Source: Bordetella genomosp. 7 (GTDB lineage Bacteria; Pseudomonadota; Gammaproteobacteria; Burkholderiales; Burkholderiaceae_B). From it: a stretch of DNA of 64,000 nucleotides. The stretch spans positions 62,001 through 126,000 of the forward strand of contig NZ_NEVK01000003.1 in the NCBI RefSeq assembly GCF_002261265.1, written 5' to 3'. The position numbers and the translations under genes are program-made. Below are positions 58,007-64,000 of the stretch, one piece after another. The stretch's first letter is position 1. Every line of letters starts with the position of its first letter. The notes below the pieces were generated by a model. It was not told the DNA's origin, searched no databases, and worked only from the letters and a program-made list of their open reading frames with translations.

Positions 58007-58894
58007 CTAGAACTGCGGCAGCGCGGCCGGATCGTGCCGCCGCAGCACGTTCTTGGCGGCTTCGTAGTCGGGCATGATGTTGCCGACTTCGGCCCAGAAA
58101 TCGCGGCTGTGATTCATTTCGCGCAGGTGGGCAAGCTCGTGGGCGATGACGTAGTCGATGATGGACGGCGCGAAGTGGATGAGCCGCCAGTTGAGCATGA
58201 TGTTGCCGTCGCTGGTGCACGAGCCCCAGCGCGTGGCGGCCGACGACAGGCGCCAGCGGCGGATCTTCAGCCCGCTGACCTGCAGGAAGTGGGCCAGGCG
58301 GGATCCGAACACGGCGCCGGCGCGTTGTTGCAGCCAGGCCTGTGCGGCATCGCGCACCCGCGACTGATCCGCGTTGGCGGGCAAGGGCAGCCACAGCGTT
58401 GCGCCGTCGTGGGGAGCGTCGGCATCGCCGGAAATCGTGGCCTGGCGATGCTCGGCGCTCAGGGCGAGCACGATGCGCTTGCCCAGGTACGGCAGTTCGC
58501 CTCCGGCCTGCCAGCGGGTCTGGCCCATGGCCAGTTGTTCTTTGCGCGCTTGCCAGTCGCGCAGCTTGGCGAGTATCCAGCGCGATTTTTCGCGCACGGC
58601 GTCATCGATCTGGGCGAGCGTGACCCAGTTGGGCGCCGTGACCCGCAGGCCGTCGTCGGCCACTACAAAGCCGATGCTGCGGCGCCGGGAGCGCAGCAGC
58701 ACGAAACCGATGGTTTGCTGCTCGGTGGCCACCTCGCGCCAGCGGGCCCCCGCCGGCAGTACGTCGGGGCGGGGCGTGGCAACCGTGGCGGGGGGGGCGG
58801 CGGGCGTGGTCAGCAAAGGCGCCGCCTCGGGCGCGCGGGGCGCGGGGGCGGCCGGTTCGGCGAACAGGAGTTCAAGCTGACCGTTGCTGGACAT
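58007..58894 (-). CDS. YgjP-like metallopeptidase-domain protein (DUF45)
   Basis: A 295-residue protein. A Pro/Ala-rich leader (residues 1-45) precedes the DUF45 domain with LLRSRRRSIGFVV, TRWGSCTSDGNIMLNWRLIH and the zinc motif YVIAHELAHLREMNHSRDFW. Members are predicted zinc peptidases of unknown substrate; E. coli YgjP is a homologue. It overlaps plsC by 23 bp in an apparent operon glyQ-glyS-gmhB-plsC-DUF45. The role in that operon is unknown. Confidence 0.88.
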   Translation of the reverse strand: MSSNGQLELLFAEPAAPAPRAPEAAPLLTTPAAPPATVATPRPDVLPAGARWREVATEQQTIGFVLLRSRRRSIGFVVADDGLRVTAPNWVTLAQIDDAVREKSRWILAKLRDWQARKEQLAMGQTRWQAGGELPYLGKRIVLALSAEHRQATISGDADAPHDGATLWLPLPANADQSRVRDAAQAWLQQRAGAVFGSRLAHFLQVSGLKIRRWRLSSAATRWGSCTSDGNIMLNWRLIHFAPSIIDYVIAHELAHLREMNHSRDFWAEVGNIMPDYEAAKNVLRRHDPAALPQF

Positions 58895-59609
58895 ACCTTT
58901 CGGGATTGAGTTCGCGCATTTCGCCTTCGATCCAGGCCTGGACCTTGGCGTTCAGTTCTTCGGGCGTGTGTCCCGACGATTCTATCGCGGGCCCGATCGA
59001 TACCGTGATCATGCCGGGCTTTTTGATGAAGGCGTTGCGGCGCCAGCATTCGCCGGCGTTGAGCGCCACGGGCACCACGACCGCCCCGGTGCGCACGGCC
59101 AGCAGCGCGCCGCCCATCTTGAAGCGCGCCGTGGCGCCGGGTGCGACCCGCGTGCCTTCGGGAAACAGCAGGGGCCAGCGGCCTTCCTGCAGGCGCAACG
59201 AGCCTTGTCGGATCACTTGCTCGAAGGCGTCGCGGCCCTTGGCGCGGTCGATGGGGATCATGCGCAGCAGCGCCAGGCCCCAGCCGAAGAACGGCAGCAT
59301 GTGCAGCTCGCGCTTGTAGACGTAGCAGACTTCGCGCGGCATGTGGGCGGGAAAGAACAGGGTTTCCCAGGCCGACTGGTGCTTGGACAGCAGAATGCAG
59401 GGGCCGTCCGGCAGGTTTTCGGCGCCCTTGATCTGCCAGCGGATGCCGCAGAAGAACTTGGCCCCCCAGATGGCCAGGCGCGGCCAGCCGACAGTGAGCC
59501 TGTAGCGCCAGTGCTGCGGCAGCGGCGCCCACAAAATGCAGGCAAAGGCGTACGGAATGACCGTGACGACCAGGAACACCATATACAAGAACGAACGCAG
59601 CCAGGCCAT
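58872..59609 (-). CDS. plsC: 1-acyl-sn-glycerol-3-phosphate acyltransferase
   Basis: A 245-residue PlsC: an N-terminal membrane segment, acyltransferase motif I as KHQSAWET (the HX4E variant common in beta-proteobacteria), motif III LFPEGTRVAPGA and a late proline motif VVPVALNAGECW. It makes phosphatidic acid. An alternative start four codons upstream at 59621 overlaps gmhB; 59609 matches the usual MAWLRSFLY beginning. It sits between gmhB and the metallopeptidase-like gene. Confidence 0.9.
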   Translation of the reverse strand: MAWLRSFLYMVFLVVTVIPYAFACILWAPLPQHWRYRLTVGWPRLAIWGAKFFCGIRWQIKGAENLPDGPCILLSKHQSAWETLFFPAHMPREVCYVYKRELHMLPFFGWGLALLRMIPIDRAKGRDAFEQVIRQGSLRLQEGRWPLLFPEGTRVAPGATARFKMGGALLAVRTGAVVVPVALNAGECWRRNAFIKKPGMITVSIGPAIESSGHTPEELNAKVQAWIEGEMRELNPERYVQQRSA

Positions 59610-59613
59610 GGGA

Positions 59614-60150
59614 TCAGGCATCCTGCAGCAAGGTATCGGCAACGGCCGACAAGTCGTTGGCAATGCGTGTGCCGGGCGGCAGTTCGCCCTGGCGGGTCTT
59701 GGCGCCGTTGCCGGTAAGCACCAGCCACGGCGAGCAGCCGGCCGCGGCGGCGGCCTGCAGGTCGCGCAGCGAATCGCCTACCGATGGCACGCCGGCCAGA
59801 TTGGTGTCGTAGCGGTGGGCAATGTCGTAATACATGCCCGGCAGCGGCTTGCGACATGCGCAGCCATCGTCGGGCCCATGCGGGCACAGGAAAATGGCGT
59901 CGACCATGCCGCCCGCCTGGGCCACTTCACGGTGCAGCTTGGCATGGATGGCATTGAGCGTCGCCATGTCGAACAGGCCGCGCGCCAGGCCCGATTGGTT
60001 GCTGGCCACCACCACGGTATACCCGGCCTGCGACAGGCGGGCGATGGCGGCCAGGCTGCCGGGCAGGGCCACCCATTCATCGGGCGACTTGACGAAGGCC
60101 GCGCTGTCCTGGTTGATGACGCCGTCGCGATCGAGAATGATGAGCTTCAC
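59614..60150 (-). CDS. gmhB: D-glycero-beta-D-manno-heptose-1,7-bisphosphate 7-phosphatase
   Basis: A 178-residue HAD phosphatase: KLIILDRDGVINQDS (nucleophile Asp), the zinc-binding loop CPHGPDDGCACRKP specific to GmhB/HisB-N proteins, and a late GVPSVGDSLRDLQAAAAAG. It acts in ADP-heptose synthesis for LPS. The start is a GTG (60148-60150) whose GTGA overlaps the glyS stop, so the genes are coupled. Confidence 0.93.
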   Translation of the reverse strand: MKLIILDRDGVINQDSAAFVKSPDEWVALPGSLAAIARLSQAGYTVVVASNQSGLARGLFDMATLNAIHAKLHREVAQAGGMVDAIFLCPHGPDDGCACRKPLPGMYYDIAHRYDTNLAGVPSVGDSLRDLQAAAAAGCSPWLVLTGNGAKTRQGELPPGTRIANDLSAVADTLLQDA

Positions 60151-62285
60151 TGTGCCAGCCTGGAAATGTCAGCAACCTGGTTCATCAGGCCATGCAACTG
60201 GGCCAGCAGCGCCAGGCGGTTGGCGCGCACGGCGGGGTCGTCGGCCATGACCATCACATCGGCGAAGAAGGCGTCTACCGGTTCGCGCGCCTGCGCCAGC
60301 GTGCTGAGGCTGCCGGCGAAATCGCCGGCCCGCAGTTGCGCCTGCGCCTGGGGTTGCAGCGCCGCGACGGCCGCGGCCAGCGCCTGTTCGGCGGGCTCGG
60401 CCAGGCGCGCCGCGTCGACTGCGCCGATTTCGCCTTCGGCTTTCTTGAGCAGGTTGCCGATGCGCTTGTTGGCCGCGGCCAGGCTGGCCGCTTCGGGCAA
60501 CTGGCCGAATTCGGTGACCGCACGTACGCGCGCGGCCACCTGGTGCAGGGGCGGGGCCACCGCTATGACGGCGTCGACGGCATTGCGGTCGAAGTCGCCG
60601 GCCAGTTGGTTGCGATAGCGTTCGTAAATGAAGGCGCGGACCTCGGGCACGGTGGCGGCCGGGATCTTGTCTGCCGCGAAGGTGCCGGCCGCCAGCGCCA
60701 GCAGGCCGTCCAGGGTGAGCGGGCCGTCGGCGCTGGGCGCCAGCATGCCGCCGGCGGCCAGCTGTTCGAACGCGCTGATCAGGCCCAGCGCGGCGCGCCG
60801 CAGGCCGAATGGGTCGCGTTCGCCGGTGGGCGCCAGCCCGATGCCCCAGATGCCGACCAGCGTTTCGGCGCGTTCGGCGATGAACAGCGCGGTCGCGGCC
60901 AGCGTGTCGGGCGTGACGGGCGCGTCCAGGCGGATGCGGTATTGCCCGCGCAGGGCCTGCACCACGGATTCGGGTTCGCCGTCGCCCGCGGCGTAATAGG
61001 CGCCCATGATGCCCTGCAGCTCGGGGAATTCGCCCACCATATTGGTGCCCAGGTCAGCCTTGGCCAGCAGGGCGGCGCGGTCGGCCGCGGCGGCGTCGCC
61101 GCCCAATTGCTCGGCCACGCCGCGCGCGATGGCGCGCACGCGCTCGACGCGTTCGAGCTGCGTGCCCAGTTTGTTGTGATAGACGATGCTGCCCAGCTGC
61201 GGCACGCGCGCGGCCAATGGCGTCTTGCGGTCGGTATCGAAGAAGAACTGTGCGTCGGCCAGGCGCGGGCGCACCACGCGCTGGTTGCCTTCGATGATGT
61301 TGGCCGGATCGTCGGTATGCATGTTGCTGACGATCAGGAAGCGATGCGTCAGCTTGCCGGTGGCCGGGTCGAACAGCGGGAAATATTTCTGGTTCAACCG
61401 CATGGTCAGGATCAGGCATTCCTGCGGCACCTGCAGGAATTGCTCGTCGAACTGCCCCACGTACACGGTGGGGTGTTCGACCAGGGCGGTGACTTCGTCG
61501 AGCAGCGCGGCCACTTCGGGGTCGTCGCCCAGCGTGGCGCCCAGCTGCGCGGCATGTTCTTGCAGCTGGCGGTCGATCTCGGCGCGGCGTGTCTCGAACG
61601 AGGCCACCACCCGGCCTTGCTCGGCCAGCGTGGTTTCGTAGGCATCGGCGTGCGACAACGTGATGGCGCCGTCTGCCATGAAGCGGTGGCCCTGCGTGTC
61701 GCGGCCTGCCGACAGCCCCAGCGCCGTCACGGGCACCACGTCGGCGCCGTGCAGCGCGACAAGGCTGTGCGCGGGACGCACGAATTTCACGGTGGTGACG
61801 CCGTCGGCCAGCTGATAGCGCATGACTTTGGGAATGGGCAGGCCATCGATGGCGGCCTGCAGGCCGTCTTGCAGGCCTTCGGCCAGTCGGGCGCCGGGCG
61901 CCGTGCCGCGCGCGACCAGATAGTCCTGTTTGCCATCGGATTCGCGGGCGAGCTGGGCAGGGTCGACGGTGTCGAGCCCCTTGGCCGCCAGCTTTTTCAG
62001 CAGCGCGGGCGTGGGCTTGCCGTCGGCGTCCAGGCCCACTTTGACGGGCATGAGCTTCTCGGCGTAGGCCTGGTCGGGCGCCTGGCCGCGCACCTGCGAC
62101 AGCCGCACCGCCAGGCGGCGCGGCGTGGCGTAGGCGGCCACGTCGCAGCCATCGGCCAGCAGGCCATGCTTGTGCAGTGTGGCGCGCAGGCCTTCGGCAA
62201 ATGCCTGGCCCAGTTTCTGCAGGGCCTTGGGCGGAAGCTCTTCGGTCAACAGTTCGACCAGCAGGGGGTTGAGGTTTGTTGTCAT
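60147..62285 (-). CDS. glyS: Glycyl-tRNA synthetase beta subunit
   Basis: A 712-residue GlyS: LLVELLTEELPPKALQKLGQ at the N-terminus, LMPVKVGLDADGKPTPALLK, FIAERAETLVGIWGIGLAPTG and DPFGLRRAALGLI, the usual catalytic and anticodon-binding blocks. It forms the alpha2beta2 enzyme with GlyQ. The start at 62285 has a GGA 7 bp upstream; an ATG four codons earlier is also in frame. It follows glyQ after 62 bp. Confidence 0.95.
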   Translation of the reverse strand: MTTNLNPLLVELLTEELPPKALQKLGQAFAEGLRATLHKHGLLADGCDVAAYATPRRLAVRLSQVRGQAPDQAYAEKLMPVKVGLDADGKPTPALLKKLAAKGLDTVDPAQLARESDGKQDYLVARGTAPGARLAEGLQDGLQAAIDGLPIPKVMRYQLADGVTTVKFVRPAHSLVALHGADVVPVTALGLSAGRDTQGHRFMADGAITLSHADAYETTLAEQGRVVASFETRRAEIDRQLQEHAAQLGATLGDDPEVAALLDEVTALVEHPTVYVGQFDEQFLQVPQECLILTMRLNQKYFPLFDPATGKLTHRFLIVSNMHTDDPANIIEGNQRVVRPRLADAQFFFDTDRKTPLAARVPQLGSIVYHNKLGTQLERVERVRAIARGVAEQLGGDAAAADRAALLAKADLGTNMVGEFPELQGIMGAYYAAGDGEPESVVQALRGQYRIRLDAPVTPDTLAATALFIAERAETLVGIWGIGLAPTGERDPFGLRRAALGLISAFEQLAAGGMLAPSADGPLTLDGLLALAAGTFAADKIPAATVPEVRAFIYERYRNQLAGDFDRNAVDAVIAVAPPLHQVAARVRAVTEFGQLPEAASLAAANKRIGNLLKKAEGEIGAVDAARLAEPAEQALAAAVAALQPQAQAQLRAGDFAGSLSTLAQAREPVDAFFADVMVMADDPAVRANRLALLAQLHGLMNQVADISRLAQ

Positions 62286-62347
62286 GTCAGTGTCCATGCT
62301 GCGCGGCGGCGTTCGCGTCGCGGGTAGCGTCGGGAATGGATTTCAGT

Positions 62348-63238
62348 TCAACGGCCAGCCAGCATGGGAAAGCCCAGTCGTTCGCGGGAATCGTAATAAG
62401 CCTGCGCCACGGCGCGCGACAAGTTACGGATGCGGCCGATGTACGCCGCGCGTTCGGTGACGCTGATGGCGCCGCGCGCATCCAGCAGGTTGAAGGTATG
62501 CGCGGCTTTCAGGGTGGCCTCGTAGGCGGGCAGGGCCAGCGGCACTTCCATCAGGCGCCTGGCCTCGGCCTCGTAGTCGTTGAAGTGCGAGAACAGCATG
62601 TCGGCGGACGCATGCTCGAAGTTATACGTGGACTGTTCGACTTCGTTCTGGTGGAACACGTCGCGATACAGCACCCGGTTGCCGTGCGCGCCTTCGGTCC
62701 AGACCAGGTCGTACACGCTTTCGACGCCCTGCAGGTACATGGCCAGGCGTTCGAGGCCGTAGGTGATTTCGCCGGTGGTGGGCGTGCAGTCCAGGCCGCC
62801 GACTTGCTGGAAGTACGTGAACTGGGTGACTTCCATGCCGTTGAGCCAGACTTCCCAGCCCAGGCCCCAGGCGCCCAGCGTGGGGTTTTCCCAGTCATCT
62901 TCGACAAAGCGGATGTCGTGGCGGGCCGGGTCGATGCCCAGCGCCTTCAGCGAACCGATGTACAGGTCGAGGATTTCGGGGGGCGCGGGCTTGAGCACCA
63001 CCTGGTACTGGTAATAGTGTTGCAGGCGATTGGGGTTTTCGCCGTAGCGGCCGTCCTTGGGGCGGCGCGAGGGCTGCACGTAGGCCGCGCGCCAGGGCTC
63101 GGGGCCGATCGCGCGCAGGAACGTCGCGGTGTGAGAGGTGCCGGCGCCGACTTCCATGTCGTACGGCTGCAGCAGGGCGCAGCCCTGCTTGTCCCAGTAG
63201 TCCTGGAGCGTGAGGATGATTTGCTGAAAGGTGAGCAT
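62348..63238 (-). CDS. glyQ: Glycyl-tRNA synthetase alpha subunit
   Basis: A 296-residue Gly[61 protein letters not shown] and the [20 protein letters not shown] block. It carries the aminoacylation active site. The start at 63238 is the standard N-terminus, 15 residues downstream of the first in-frame ATG. It is the first gene of the glyQ-glyS-gmhB-plsC run and diverges from a RidA-family gene. Confidence 0.96.
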   Translation of the reverse strand: MLTFQQIILTLQDYWDKQGCALLQPYDMEVGAGTSHTATFLRAIGPEPWRAAYVQPSRRPKDGRYGENPNRLQHYYQYQVVLKPAPPEILDLYIGSLKALGIDPARHDIRFVEDDWENPTLGAWGLGWEVWLNGMEVTQFTYFQQVGGLDCTPTTGEITYGLERLAMYLQGVESVYDLVWTEGAHGNRVLYRDVFHQNEVEQSTYNFEHASADMLFSHFNDYEAEARRLMEVPLALPAYEATLKAAHTFNLLDARGAISVTERAAYIGRIRNLSRAVAQAYYDSRERLGFPMLAGR

Positions 63239-63505
63239 AGGATTCTTGGAATTCGGAGCACCGTGCGGAATCGGCCGCCGCACGGGCGTGCGGCAAGCCC
63301 GTGGCGCGGGAAACCGGCCATTTTAACTGGCCCGGGCCGGTGCGGGGTTGACGAAGGGCCTGCGGCTTGCGCGATGAGGATCGCGCCGCGGGCCGGCCGC
63401 CATAATCGCGCCATTCGCGCGCGGCCGCGGATTTTTCGTTGGCCAGGCGGCGGCGGGCCGGCTAGCATCGGAACTCGATCCATCAATGTGCAAGAGGTAC
63501 GACAC

Positions 63506-63976
63506 ATGTCTTCAGCAATCAGCGCACGGGTCCAGGCGCTGGGCCTGGCCCTGGAGCCGGCCGGCAGCCCGGCCGCCAATTACGTGTCCAGGGTGCAGGT
63601 GGGCGACCTGCTGTTCATTTCCGGCCAGGTGCCGCGCAAGGGCGACCAGGCTGTCTGGCTGGGCCGCGTGGGCGACACGCTGACCGAGGATGAGGGCCGC
63701 CAGGCGGCGCGGCAGGCCGCCCTGGGCGTGCTGGCGCATCTGGCCGACGCGGTGGGCGACGACCTGGCGCGGGTGCTGCGCGTGGTGCGGCTGGGCGTAT
63801 TCGTGGCGTGTACGCCGGAATTCAACCGGCAGAGCGCGGTGGCCGACGGCGCGTCCGACCTGATGGTCGAGGTGCTGGGCGAGGCCGGCCGCCATGCGCG
63901 CACCGCCGTGGGAGTCGCTTCGCTGCCGCGCGGCGTCGCGGTCGAGGTCGAAGCCATCATCCAGATCGAGTCCTAG
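63506..63976 (+). CDS. RidA/YjgF-family protein
   Basis: A 156-residue RidA-superfamily protein: NYVSRVQVGDLLFISGQVPR, ALGVLAHLADAVGDDLARVL and RTAVGVASLPRGVAVEVEAI. It is longer than classic RidA (about 128), with the extra length N-terminal, so it belongs to a Rid subgroup rather than the archetype; the conserved late Arg of imine deaminases appears as HARTAVG. An AAGAGG Shine-Dalgarno precedes the ATG. A gene may start 1 bp after its stop. Confidence 0.88.
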   Translation: MSSAISARVQALGLALEPAGSPAANYVSRVQVGDLLFISGQVPRKGDQAVWLGRVGDTLTEDEGRQAARQAALGVLAHLADAVGDDLARVLRVVRLGVFVACTPEFNRQSAVADGASDLMVEVLGEAGRHARTAVGVASLPRGVAVEVEAIIQIES

Positions 63977-63977
63977 C

Positions 63978-64000
63978 ATGGGCGCGCGCCAGGCCGGCGT
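63978..64000 (+). CDS. Possible start of a further gene (window edge)
   Basis: An ATG at 63978, just after the RidA-family stop, opens a frame reading MGARQAG before the window ends. Only seven codons are visible, so the product cannot be named. Tight spacing suggests it may be in the same operon. Confidence 0.25.

Noticed and set aside
60192-62327. 711-codon open frame on the + strand
   Set aside because: It is antisense to glyS across its length; high GC leaves the opposite strand free of stops. The Gln/His/Arg/Gly-rich product has no recognisable domain.

Overview
The window is high-GC, gene-dense DNA from a beta-proteobacterium, most likely Alcaligenaceae of the Bordetella/Achromobacter group. 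The reasons are several periplasmic Bug/TctC-type binding proteins (329-1303, 12642-13598, 53334-54314, plus a true TctC at 27237-28190), many LysR regulators next to small catabolic operons, and the gene order amgK-murU / lptD-surA-rsmA. The genus is an inference. No phage, transposase, rRNA or CRISPR array is present.

Left part (1-13.6 kb), catabolism: a molybdenum hydroxylase cut by the window edge, a Bug protein, an IclR regulator and the ring-opening pair NicX/NicD form a pyridine (2,5-dihydroxypyridine) locus. It is followed by a hot-dog thioesterase and a modABC molybdate importer behind a clear ModE-type box. After a hairpin repeat array comes a LysR regulator diverging from a six-gene operon (LigI-like amidohydrolase, dimeric-barrel protein, carboxymuconolactone-decarboxylase-like protein, SDR, SMP-30 lactonase, Bug protein). 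That operon looks like an uncharacterised lactone or aromatic-acid pathway.

Middle (13.6-31.8 kb), mixed: a YkgJ-type protein, AsmA, a TetR/SDR pair sharing a palindromic operator, a phased series of DnaA-box-like 9-mers, tRNA-Lys(CUU), a LysR/NmrA pair inserted against the tRNA terminator, envelope proteins (DUF4892-OmpA, an inner-membrane protein, a tiny DUF3309-like peptide, an entericidin-like lipoprotein), an MFS exporter, a LysR gene and tctCBA, the second hairpin array, an OmpA lipoprotein and phhB.

Conserved block (31.8-42.1 kb): a coiled-coil membrane protein, murU-amgK (peptidoglycan sugar recycling) diverging from lptD-surA-rsmA (outer-membrane biogenesis and 16S rRNA dimethylation), then glycerate kinase diverging from pyruvate kinase, closed by the third hairpin array.

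Right part (42.1-64 kb): an operon with an ectoine-type ABC importer, a DoeB-like deacylase and a PLP lyase under a divergent LysR regulator; a fused SpmA/SpmB-like membrane protein; a long FadE-type acyl-CoA dehydrogenase; def and gloA; a tricarballylate (tcu) cluster with its own Bug protein; and a housekeeping run of metallopeptidase-like gene, plsC, gmhB, glyS and glyQ, with a RidA-family gene at the right edge. The most unusual non-coding content is the three arrays sharing a GGTGTCTGACACC hairpin core and the helically phased 9-mer array beside tRNA-Lys.
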